Below are positions 43,329-52,348 of a stretch of DNA of 64,000 nt, piece by piece; the stretch's first letter is position 1, and every line of letters starts with the position of its first letter. The notes below the pieces were generated by a model that saw only the letters and a program-made list of their open reading frames with translations, did no database searches and was not told where the DNA came from. Position numbers and translations under genes: made by a program. Origin of the DNA: Parietichytrium sp. I65-24A (taxonomy: Eukaryota > Sar > Bigyra > Thraustochytrida > Thraustochytriidae); NCBI GenBank assembly GCA_012862575.1, contig BLSF01000014.1:310001-374000 (forward strand), read 5' to 3'.

Positions 43329-43541
43329 CTACACAAGGTCGTCAGCGAGAGTTTGGTTCGACTCACAGAAAAGCAGCATCTTCTTTAGTGAGGCCGGGGT
43401 GTTCTCAAGCAGACTTGCTTCTGCCTCACGCGCAACTTCCCTGCGTGTCACAGCACCGCACGACGAACACACGACAGCGCATGTCCCATCATCGACAAGG
43501 ATGCTCGAAATCGCTTGGCAGTGGGAACATCTCTGTGACAT
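43329..43541 (-). pseudogene. Zinc-ribbon ORF, apparently broken
   Basis: An ATG-started minus-strand frame with a CxxC-x(n)-CxxC zinc ribbon (CSHCQAISSILVDDGTCAVV then CSSCGA), reminiscent of the TFIIB-type N-terminal ribbon. The reading beyond the annotated end still looks protein-like and helical, so the gene is probably a decayed remnant. Origin unknown; nothing around it identifies an element type. Confidence 0.35.
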
Positions 43542-45087
43542 GCTACCGTTTCCAAAAACTGCAGACCGTGGTCAACTTCCGCTCTGAGCTATTCGTTCAG
43601 GACGCGCTTCCGAGAGCATCTACGCGCGCTCCAGCGCACTTGAAGACTTTGGAGACTCGACAGCTCACTGACCGTATCCTCTTCACAGACTTGATTTAAA
43701 TCACATCACTTCCGAAGGAGCACCGTCGCGGCTGATTCTGACCGATAATTTGACGAAACGACGTCGGTCCTCCAAGTCATCGCTATGTTCACGATCAGAA
43801 CGGACTGTGAGTACCGCCTCGGTCCTCTGTCCTCTGGCTGGTCCTCGCAGTTGCGATCTTGCCAAATCAGTTTCAATCAATCAAAATCAATCAACGCAAC
43901 CTTGATCTTGATATCTTGATATCTTGATCAACCAATCAATCAGTTGGTTTTGCTTTCACTTATTATGTGAACTCTGTAAACTGATGATGATTGATGATGG
44001 AGCCGGGAAAGTTCCGCAAATTTCGAGACTGCGGTTCCTAGGGACAGCGATAGGAGTGCGCGTACGAAGAACATTTTTTCCCCTCTGCCAGTGGAGTCAG
44101 TGGGAACTTGGAGATTTGAATTCTTGATTTGAGAGGCATTGAATTTTGAATTTTAAAATTCCGCGAGTGAATTAGTCCGAGGAGTTCAAGAGATTCCAGA
44201 ACTCGTTTCTTTCTGCCTTTTATCTGTGCGTGAGCAGAGAGCTTGGCTCGGATTCCAGTGAATGGAGTTGAGTGGAGTGGGTCCAGCCTACTTCACTTCG
44301 AGTGATTAGAAAATTAAAATGAATGATGAATGAAAAAAAAAGCTTCTTGACGTTGGTAGTGCCCGCACTTGGACTAGCAGTAAGTCGACTACTGTGCGAC
44401 GATTCCTTAGCAAGTCGTATCAGGCGCTACCCCCTCACCTACCCTTCGAAGCAAGGTGCGCTACGTACCCTGATAAGAGGGTCATAACAAGAATTGTTTC
44501 GTTCGTTCTTTTCGTTTCTTGCGATTTCTGAAGTTTCTTTCCTCTCACTCACTCTCTCTCTCACACACACACTCTCTCTTTTCCTTCCTTGTGTGAGACA
44601 GCAGAGGAAAAAGCGGATGAGAAAGGAACTTATTCCATCAGTGTGTGGAGTGAAGTTCGCCTCCTCAGAGCTGTGTAGCTGGGAGAAGGAAGCAAGTTAG
44701 GTTGATGCATTGTTTCGAAGGAAAAAAAAAAAGAAAAGAAAAGAATGGAAAGGAAAAAAAAAGAAAAAGAAAAAGAAAACTACACTTACACTCGACAGTG
44801 GACTGCGACGTAGCTCTCTAGCACCCTCCTCTTTCCCGGATTATTCCTACTCTTTACGCTACATGCAACCTACATATCCTCCGCTCTTACCGGGACTGCC
44901 CACACTGCGAGCCTTACTCCAAACAATAGACACCTCGTAGTCACAGTCCTAGCCCCTCCTATCTCACCCCTACGCTCGGATCCGGCAGTTACCGTGGCGC
45001 GCACCAGAGTGGTCTTGAGGGGTACGCGCGCGGGAAGAAGAAGGAAAGATCCGTTGCGTGAACTGCGGGAGCAAGTGGGCGGTCGAG

Positions 45088-45139
<52 letters not shown>

Positions 45140-45344
45140 GAGTGGCTCACGGCTAACAGATCGGAGGAACAAGAGAGCTTTGTGAGTAGGCGCAGAGGCA
45201 GCGCGCAGGTGCGGGGAAGAAGAAGGAAGAAGCAAGAAGGAAGAAGGAGGAAGGAGGAAGGAAGAAGCAAGAAGTGCGGGGGCGTCGGAGAGTGAAGGGC
45301 TAGAGTATCCGGCGACGGATGCGCAGGAGTGGGGACGGAGCGCG
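43542..45344. promoter_or_regulatory. Gene-poor region and GA-rich leader of the Zn2Cys6 gene
   Basis: About 1.8 kb without a supported gene. It has several AT-rich tracts, (CTCT/CACA) runs near 44550-44578, an A/G-rich block at 44718-44779, and a long (GA)n tract at 45084-45139. A GGAAGAAG block (45215-45272) follows, which is purine on the coding strand and ends about 75 bp before the start codon at 45345. Confidence 0.5.
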
Positions 45345-46919
45345 ATGACGAGCAAGGTGAAGCGTAATGCGTGCGAAGGGTGCTTCAAGAGCAGAGTCAA
45401 GTGCGAGTACACGAGCCCGGACGGGGTGCGGTGCGTGCGGTGCGTGCGGCAGAACAGAGCGTGCATCCCGCGTCTGGTGCTACGCGGAAAGGCCAAGCAG
45501 GAGAGCCTCAAGGCGGGTCTGAGCGAACTGGACCTGAACGCGTACCGGTCAGCGGCCATCTTTGAAGAATTGCCGCATCTTTCGCTGCACCTGTCGGCGG
45601 CGTCCTCGTTGGTCAAGACGTACAAGTCGCTCGGGCTGGAGAAACCGCCCACGGCGCTGAAATGGACTATCAATTCGATGTTTCTCATCGCCACAATCGA
45701 AAAGTCGCTCGGGCTGCTCCACACCAGCACCACACTGGCAGTGTCTACCAGCACACCAATAGACGTGTCTGTGCTCAACGCACAGCACTCCCCGCTGACC
45801 GAAGAGATGAAGGACGTGTATGAGCAAGAGATCCATGAGAATTTTGTGAAGAACGACAAGGCTGGGGCATGCTTTATCGTCCGGGTAGACGTCGGCGACA
45901 GAGCCATTCTTTCCAATTCACAGTTTGAGTACTTTTTTGAGTCGGCTGACTCGATGGCATCGAGGCTCACGCAGTCTCCACACTTTCGATTGTGGCGCAA
46001 ATTCCTCCTCAACTCGGATGACGCAGATGTATTTACCTCCAAAATGGTCAAAGCCTGGCTTCAGTCCGGCGAGCCATCCGGAACCCCGCCAGCCATCCGG
46101 TGGACGTGCGCCGATTTAGGAGAGACAAAGATTCGTGACAAACTCGACAATGTGTACAGCGCGTCGTTGTTCGAGTATGGGCTTCTTGCAGGAGAGGGTT
46201 TTCTGAGTTTCCATGTGTTTGGGTTCAAAAACATCAAGCCACTTTCCGCGGATGGCGAGCGCAGGATCCAGCGCTTCAAAATGGAGCACTCCATAGACGC
46301 GGCCAATAGGGTACCATCACTTTCGCGCTTTAACAGCGCTTGGTCTATTATGCTGCCCGAGCCTACGACGAACCCAAACGCCAACATGAATGCAAAGCTC
46401 CAAGGGCCCGTATCGTCACAACCTAGCTACCCTGGCATCTTCAAGGCAACCGATCCAACGACCGAATCGGCTGTTCCTCCGGAGATGCCTGCGCAGCAGG
46501 ATATACAGCACATATCTTTTAACAACAAGGCTCCTGCAAATGGGGTTGCGCAAGGGCAAGGTTCGCAATCACAGGCTCAACCGACTCTTTACACTAGCTC
46601 GATCCCGCAACAGCCGCCACGACCTGAGGAGCAAAACCAACAGAATCAACAAAACGGCCAACTCGACTCGATGATGCTTCCGGCTCTGCCTGGATCGATA
46701 CCGCGTGGAAATTCCTCGGGCTCCAACGATAGCAGTAGCGGGAACTCGCTAGCAATTGGGGAGGAGACAGCTTCACAGGGCGTGCAGTCCATCTCTAGCT
46801 TCGATTGGGACGACACTCTGGTTAAACTTGACTCTGACGATCTTTGGAACAACATGGACATGGTCATCGAAAGCGTTGGTGGCCCAACTGAACTCAAAAA
46901 CGGCAACTGGAGTCACTAA
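45345..46919 (+). CDS. Zn2Cys6 binuclear-cluster transcription factor
   Basis: A 524-aa intronless protein whose N-terminus is a fungal-type zinc cluster: C10, C13, C20, C30, C33 and C40 in the pattern Cx2Cx6Cx9Cx2Cx6C, within NACEGCFKSRVKCEY. Such clusters bind two zinc ions and CGG-type half sites. The middle (about residues 110-300) is globular; the stretch ACFIVRVDVGDRAILSNSQF could be PAS-like, as in some fungal cluster proteins, but I am unsure. The C-terminal third is Gln/Asn/Ser-rich and ends in an acidic segment (SSFDWDDTLVKLDSDDLW) that looks like an activation domain. The family is abundant in fungi and patchy elsewhere. It converges on the HMG gene across 405 bp. Confidence 0.85.
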   Translation: MTSKVKRNACEGCFKSRVKCEYTSPDGVRCVRCVRQNRACIPRLVLRGKAKQESLKAGLSELDLNAYRSAAIFEELPHLSLHLSAASSLVKTYKSLGLEKPPTALKWTINSMFLIATIEKSLGLLHTSTTLAVSTSTPIDVSVLNAQHSPLTEEMKDVYEQEIHENFVKNDKAGACFIVRVDVGDRAILSNSQFEYFFESADSMASRLTQSPHFRLWRKFLLNSDDADVFTSKMVKAWLQSGEPSGTPPAIRWTCADLGETKIRDKLDNVYSASLFEYGLLAGEGFLSFHVFGFKNIKPLSADGERRIQRFKMEHSIDAANRVPSLSRFNSAWSIMLPEPTTNPNANMNAKLQGPVSSQPSYPGIFKATDPTTESAVPPEMPAQQDIQHISFNNKAPANGVAQGQGSQSQAQPTLYTSSIPQQPPRPEEQNQQNQQNGQLDSMMLPALPGSIPRGNSSGSNDSSSGNSLAIGEETASQGVQSISSFDWDDTLVKLDSDDLWNNMDMVIESVGGPTELKNGNWSH

Positions 46920-47324
46920 ATCGGTACTCTATGAGATTTTGGAACTTCGGGTTGCTCATGTAGGATGTGTGACTTGGGAGGCAGAGGACACAAGTTATCT
47001 TTTCAGTCCTTTACCACCAAGGTACAAAGTGTACTAGTGCGCACCATTCGCGTATTCCTGGCAAAGACAATCTTCATTTCTCGCTGCAAGTAACGAACTG
47101 CCTTCTTGTTTCGCGCATTTTCCAAGCACTGTTTTCTATTTCCAAAGAAGGTTAGAAGATAGATAGTGACTAAAACTGCGAGTTATCTGACAGCGCAAAA
47201 TGTCCTGATGAAAGTGTATAACATGATGGAGAAAAAATAAAATGGAACTTATTATTATTGTCCTGTTCAGTGAAAAAGATGGTTTCACAACAAGTTTTGT
47301 CGGAAGCTCCAAAAAAATACACAG

Positions 47325-50300
47325 TCAAAAACTAGGCCTTTGAGTAAACCACTCCACGAACATTTGGAAGAAACTTGGAGCATGTACAAACATCTGACGC
47401 ATCCGGCGAATTAGTGCCCTATCTGACATCTTGCCGGTTAAAAAAGCATCGATGCACTGGCAAAAAGCCTGTGCCCGGACGGGATCTTCGCGATCCAATA
47501 ACTGAACGAGCTTGCTCAAGTACTGGTCCCAACGGTCTTGCCCACCCCCTGGCCCAACCACTGGCCTGCTATTCGCTCGCCCGCTCAAGATGCCCATCGA
47601 GTCCAAAATATGCGGAGATCCTCCCAGATGAGAAGCACCTCCAATTTGATTGGCTCCAAATGATAAGGGAAAATAGGAGGGCAGCCCCAAGCCTTCCAGA
47701 CCGGAGTATGATTCCATTCCGCTTATTCCCGGATAACGCGACGAGGGAAGGTTGCGAAGCATGTCTGAGACTATGTCGTCGGTACTGTGATTGATCATCG
47801 AATAGTTGGAAAGGTGTCCATACGCTTCTTGCTCTCGAGCTTTCTGTGCCGCTTCTAGCTCTCGTACTTCTCGGAGGTCATCTTCGTACATCCGAGCAAT
47901 CTTCTCGTGGTGGGCTTTGAGCTTGTACGCCTGCACAAATATGTTATCCACATCGTTCCTCGAGAGTTTCCTTAAGACCTCCTTCACGTATCCACACGTC
48001 TCAAGAAAATTAAGCTTTTCTTCAAAAGTAAGCGTGTTCTCGGGATGCCCTGATGTTGTTCGCCTAATGGCGTCGAGATGATCCAGGGTGTGACGCTGGT
48101 CTAAGAGCATGCCCATGCGATAATCGTTGGTATCTGCGCCGGCGCCTTTGCCAAAAATACTACCCGAGGCAGCAAGGGGAGGGGTGTGCGATTGCAAGAC
48201 AGCATCCATCAGAGACTGTTGGGTTGTTGGATTGAAAGACAATCCTGGCTGAAGACTTGGAGAGCTTGAGTGAGTATTTGTTACGCTGGGCACCCTGCCA
48301 AGCGACTTGGTGCCTTCGCTTGATTGTCTCGAGGGCCTCTTCTCCAGAGGCCTCATCTTCGCTGCTTTGCCATCCAATGCGCGTTGCCTCTCCCGCTCTT
48401 TCTCCTTCTCCAGCCTTGATTGCTTTAAACCCGAAGAGCGCGCCTCCATCATGTAGTAAATCTTCTTTTCATCTCTAGACATTTGATCCCACATCCTCTG
48501 CATTAGCTCCAACATTGCCTTCCCTACCAAACCAGGCGTTGATTGTGCGACGACGTGTTCTTGGCTTTGACAAAAAATCTCGAATGCGGTTCGCGGGCCT
48601 GACTTTTCCTTCGACCCCTTGCCACCCTGCCCAGCGACTTTAGAATCTTTGCCAGAGACGGCGCCACGCTTAGTTCTGGTCAAAGGTTCTGTCGTCCCTT
48701 GCTCCACTTTCATCAAAACCGGAGGAGCCGCCTGCTGCTGCTGCTGCACAATGCTTGGTTTCTCAATTGGCAATTGCGTGTGCGTGGAGGAAGTAGCACT
48801 CTGAAGTTTCCGTCGGCGTATCCCGTCCTCCATAATCTCGACGAGATCTGGAATCTGACCGAGCTCTACAAATGTATCACGCAAACCTTTGATGGTGATG
48901 TTGCTCGAAAAAGTTGGAGCCGCGACATGTTGCTCTGCAGACGCTAAAGTTGTTGTACCTCGCTCAGGAGGCTGTGTGCCGTCGGACGATGATGACGCGT
49001 TAGCCGCAGCAGAGTCCAACTGATTCGGGTTATGTTGAAGGATTTGCTGTGACATTAGAGCCAGACCAACTGATGCCTCAGCCGTAGGCAGGTTGAGAGC
49101 AGAAGGGGAGGGAGAGGGTATTGATCCCGTTGCACCTGTTTCGACAGCGGTTGGAGCAGTCGCAGCTTTCGACATGGAGACCTCCACTGGTGAACTAAGA
49201 ACCGATGAAGTCTCTAGTTTGGGTTTGATTTCTGCTGGCGGAGCAGGTTTCTTGCCGAAGACGGCGCGCTCGTACTGCTCCGAGTCGAGCACTTTCTGTC
49301 CGACCGGCACGGCCCATTTTACTGAACTTGAGACGCGATCAAAAAAATAGGACCGGTGTAAGCCTGGAGCGAAATACCTAACATAGCGGCGTCGCGGAGT
49401 GTTGTTACAGGCATTGGTATTCCCATCGACCTTTGGCAGGGCCTCAGGGTCACCCGGATTTTGTAGATGAGCCATTTTGGTAATCGTCCACTTTTCCGGG
49501 CGCCAAGGTTTCACGACCTTGGCCGGTATGTGCCTCTGTGCCAAGGGGAGGACGCCGTTCTCGGGCGGAGCGAAGGTGCTGTCTTTATCCGAGACAGGGA
49601 CTTGCTTGGAAACGTGAATATTCACCTCCTCGATGGCCCGTCTCTCCTGACTTCTCTGCTCTGCGAGTGGGGTGCTAGTTACAAAATGCAGGGCCCGCTG
49701 GCCCAGGAGCCCGCCGAGCTGTCCCGCAAGGTCTCTTTTCGGACCAAACTCGCCGCGCCGCGCCATGGCCACAGCTTCCTGCCACTTGATCTTGCGTATC
49801 AACCGCCTCTGCTTCCTTTTCACGACTCCCGCGTTCAGTATCGATGCCGGGTGCTGCGCCGCGGGCCTTTCCCTTTTGGCCCTCGCCAGCACTCCGCTGC
49901 CGACTTTACCGCTGACGCCGCCTTCGCCAAAGCCGACCAGGGACGCGAGCGAGCTGCTGGGCAGGAACGGCACGATGCGGCCCTTGGAGCTCGCGCAGTG
50001 AAAGTACGCCTGGTACCGCAGCAGGGCCTCTCCGCTTGCTTTGTTCTCCTCACCCGCCGCCACTCCGTCGAACGGGTCGGGCACGCACACCTCCGTCTGC
50101 GGCGGCCCGTGCACGACCACCGTCGTCTTGGCCTCGCCGATGGCAGCTGCAAAGTCCGCAAAGTCCGCTTCCGCCAGATCGCGCGGCGTCAGGAAGAACA
50201 GTCCGTGCTCCGGCTCGCCCGGGCCGGACGCGTAGCTGTGGGCGTCCGCCGCGGTCAGTCTGGCGGTCTCGAGGTTGGTCTCCTGCGCGGCGATGAGCGA

Positions 50301-50810
50301 GTCCAGCCTGGCCTCCAGCTGGTCCAGGGCGCTCATGCCGGCGCGGAACGCTTTGGCAGCGTGCGCCTCGGGCGACGCGCGCACGGCGACGTCCACGTCC
50401 ACCGTGCACGCCACCATCGCGCCGTCGCTCGCGTCCCGTACGCGCGCGAAACCGCTCTCGTCCCGCACGCCGCGCGCCAGCAGCTCCCGCGCGTCCGACC
50501 GTCCCAGCAGCTCGCTCTCGATCTGCTCCATCCCCGCTCGTAACCGCCGTTGCTCTGAGTCTGGCTTGGGGTCCTCGCCGCGTACGGGCAGGAGGCAGAG
50601 CGGCACGACGACGCTGCGCTTGCCCGACTCGCGCGCGGACCCGTGCGCGGACAGGCGGGTGTCCGCGGGGAGGGTGGTGAGCCCGAGGCGCGGCGCGACC
50701 TCGCGCGAGAAGAACTCCGCGCCCAGAGTGGCGTCGAGGACCACGCGCGCACCGTCCGCGGGACCCGACAGGCGTACGCGGAGCACCGCGTCCACGCCCA
50801 GGCGCACCAT
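47325..50810 (-). CDS. HMG-box protein, 1161 aa, with WW-like segment
   Basis: An intronless frame; the ATG at 50810 (MVRLGVDAVLRVRL) is the first in-frame ATG after the GA tract. The N-terminal third is GC-rich, Ala/Arg-rich and unlike any family I know. Around residue 472 a WW-like segment reads RYVRYFAPGLHRSYFF then VKWAVP, but the first tryptophan is missing. A Gln run is near 688. At about 737-790 an HMG-box-like region follows basic residues (GPRTAFEIFCQSQ, then MWDQMSRDEKKIYYMMEA). A Lys/Arg-rich linker, a helical block (TFEEKLNFLETCGYVKEVL) and a conserved-looking C-terminal helical module (LVQLLDREDPVRAQAFCQCI, ending FFQMFVEWFTQRPSF) follow. Probably a chromatin-associated regulator; architecture unrecognised. 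Confidence 0.62.
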   Translation of the reverse strand: MVRLGVDAVLRVRLSGPADGARVVLDATLGAEFFSREVAPRLGLTTLPADTRLSAHGSARESGKRSVVVPLCLLPVRGEDPKPDSEQRRLRAGMEQIESELLGRSDARELLARGVRDESGFARVRDASDGAMVACTVDVDVAVRASPEAHAAKAFRAGMSALDQLEARLDSLIAAQETNLETARLTAADAHSYASGPGEPEHGLFFLTPRDLAEADFADFAAAIGEAKTTVVVHGPPQTEVCVPDPFDGVAAGEENKASGEALLRYQAYFHCASSKGRIVPFLPSSSLASLVGFGEGGVSGKVGSGVLARAKRERPAAQHPASILNAGVVKRKQRRLIRKIKWQEAVAMARRGEFGPKRDLAGQLGGLLGQRALHFVTSTPLAEQRSQERRAIEEVNIHVSKQVPVSDKDSTFAPPENGVLPLAQRHIPAKVVKPWRPEKWTITKMAHLQNPGDPEALPKVDGNTNACNNTPRRRYVRYFAPGLHRSYFFDRVSSSVKWAVPVGQKVLDSEQYERAVFGKKPAPPAEIKPKLETSSVLSSPVEVSMSKAATAPTAVETGATGSIPSPSPSALNLPTAEASVGLALMSQQILQHNPNQLDSAAANASSSSDGTQPPERGTTTLASAEQHVAAPTFSSNITIKGLRDTFVELGQIPDLVEIMEDGIRRRKLQSATSSTHTQLPIEKPSIVQQQQQAAPPVLMKVEQGTTEPLTRTKRGAVSGKDSKVAGQGGKGSKEKSGPRTAFEIFCQSQEHVVAQSTPGLVGKAMLELMQRMWDQMSRDEKKIYYMMEARSSGLKQSRLEKEKERERQRALDGKAAKMRPLEKRPSRQSSEGTKSLGRVPSVTNTHSSSPSLQPGLSFNPTTQQSLMDAVLQSHTPPLAASGSIFGKGAGADTNDYRMGMLLDQRHTLDHLDAIRRTTSGHPENTLTFEEKLNFLETCGYVKEVLRKLSRNDVDNIFVQAYKLKAHHEKIARMYEDDLREVRELEAAQKAREQEAYGHLSNYSMINHSTDDIVSDMLRNLPSSRYPGISGMESYSGLEGLGLPSYFPLSFGANQIGGASHLGGSPHILDSMGILSGRANSRPVVGPGGGQDRWDQYLSKLVQLLDREDPVRAQAFCQCIDAFLTGKMSDRALIRRMRQMFVHAPSFFQMFVEWFTQRPSF

Positions 50811-50878
50811 CAGCAAACGACTAGAACTAGAACTAGAACAACGTGTACGCGCCGAGGACACCCCACCCCGGGTCGGGT

Positions 50879-50902
50879 CGCTCTCTCTCTCTCTCTCTCT
50901 CG
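50879..50902 (-). promoter_or_regulatory. (CT)n tract in the HMG gene leader
   Basis: A short pure CT run on the plus strand, i.e. GA on the coding strand, about 70 bp upstream of the start codon. Confidence 0.6.
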
Positions 50903-50977
50903 CTGCTGTCTTCTCTTGCTTTCTTCCTCGGCTGAGTTAAGGTGTACGCGCGGGCGTTGGGGAAACCTGTGGCTGTC

Positions 50978-51102
50978 CCCGGCCCAGGGACACACAGTGT
51001 ATATATATATATATATATATATGTTTACCGGCTAGCTGGCTACTCAGAGGGGGTACGCGGCGGGAGGAGGAAGGANTCGTCCCGGCCCGACGGACGACAC
51101 AG

Positions 51103-51134
<32 letters not shown>

Positions 51135-51184
51135 TACCGGCTAGCTGGCTACTCAGAGGGGGTACGCGGCGGGAGGAGGAAGGA
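50978..51184. repeat. Tandem duplication of a 103-bp unit containing (TA)n
   Basis: Two near-identical copies (about 50978-51079 and 51080-51184). Each has CCGGCCC, ACACAGT, a (TA)n run of 20-30 bp, GTTTACCGGCTAGCTGGCTA, and a purine-rich GCGGGAGGAGGAAGGA end. A more diverged partial copy seems to precede them (50941-50977). The only ambiguous base of the window, N at 51076, lies in copy 1, so copy number here may be misassembled. Confidence 0.9.
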
Positions 51185-52028
51185 GACAAGTTGGAGTGAA
51201 TTTGCAACTCGGATTGAAGAGGGTGCCATGTTACTGTATCTCGTAGAGGGCGTAGCAGGAATGGATCACAAGTCGCCACACCAGTAGTGGTGCATAGACG
51301 AATTTGTAAGGTAAGTAGTAGCAGGTTAATACTATCTCCTATGAGGACCAGCAGTACTAGCGAGTACCGCTAGGTGGTTGCTACCGTCTTCAGTCAATCG
51401 TTGAGCTAGCAACTTATTTGTGCCCTAAAGAGCGTAGTGTATGCGTTATGGTAGGACCTATCGTAATGAGTAGTTCGATTCTGGTCATGGTTTTTTTCCC
51501 CTGCGAGACTACAAAATGCATGACTTATTTCTGTTCATGTTCATTGTTCAAATGAAAAGTAAGTTATCAAGAAGATCGTGACAAGCAGACCATTCTGTTC
51601 TTGCGCGCTCTTCTAAAGTAGCTAAAGATGGCCATCATGACATTTGACTGCGAGGACCGTCAGTGAAACGTGTCTCCGTTTTGCGAAAGCAATTTTGATT
51701 AATTTTTAAATTGGAACACTATTTCAATTGAACAAGATCTTGAAAAAGAAGTTTTGTGAACGGACTTGTTTTGATGTCCATGAGTATTGGACAGAAAAGT
51801 GTATCTGAAGGTGTTGTCGCAGGAAGATTCAGCCGGAGTTCTCATTTTGGGCTGCGAACGCGAGATTGTGCAGAACAGCAAATCACTGGTTTGTCGATCG
51901 AGGGTAACCTTGTTTCCTGTTGAGCACGCGTGGTCCGGCTGCCATGCGTGTACTTTTGCCACTGGAAGTGCAGATTGGGTCATTTTTTCTTGGCCAAACG
52001 TGTGCGCATCGAGACCGCTTTCGACAGG
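51185..52028. other. Intergenic region, nothing identified
   Basis: About 840 bp; AT-rich in its second half with short open frames only. No gene, RNA or element I can name. Confidence 0.5.
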
Positions 52029-52148
52029 CCTAGGTTTTGGTTGCCAGCTTGCGTCCGACGCTAGTCTGTGATACGTCTACTCCTCGACTGCACAGTTTTG
52101 CAGCTTTTCGATATCGTTTGCTTGAAGCATCTCCTTATCACGAGACAA
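52029..52148 (-). pseudogene. Copied fragment of the F-box-like/headpiece gene
   Basis: About 120 bp that aligns at roughly 91% identity with 52677-52797, an internal part of the neighbouring minus-strand gene encoding SREKEMLQANDIEKLQ and the residues after it. The match begins at TAGGTTTTGG and ends at GAGACAAA in both copies; it includes an indel that shifts frame, so the copy is non-coding. It lies about 650 bp from its source and in the same orientation. Confidence 0.88.
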
Positions 52149-52220
52149 ATTTTCGGCAAGTCACAGCTTTGCTCAACTCGGGCGGTGCGAGCGCCTTCAC
52201 TCTCCTTGCTCTCAAGCTTA

Positions 52221-52302
52221 GTTTAACTTTAAAAGAAAGGCGGAAAGAGGGAGAAGTAGCTTCGTTTAACTTTAAAAAAAGGGGGTAAAGAGGGAAAAGT
52301 AG
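52221..52302. repeat. 39-bp tandem repeat, two copies
   Basis: GTTTAACTTTAAAA plus a purine-rich end (AAAGAGG, AAGTAG) occurs twice, at 52221-52259 and 52264-52302, just downstream of the copied gene fragment and before the convergent gene end. Confidence 0.85.
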
Positions 52303-52348
52303 GCTGTAATTATCAGTTCAGATTGCACCGTTTTGAAGTGACTGTGCG

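Noticed and set aside
44870-46051. 393-codon minus-strand frame
   Set aside because: It is antisense to the Zn2Cys6 gene and its GA leader; the sense frame has a clear zinc cluster.
49467-50543. 358-codon plus-strand frame
   Set aside because: It is fully antisense to the HMG gene in a very GC-rich stretch where stop codons are rare.
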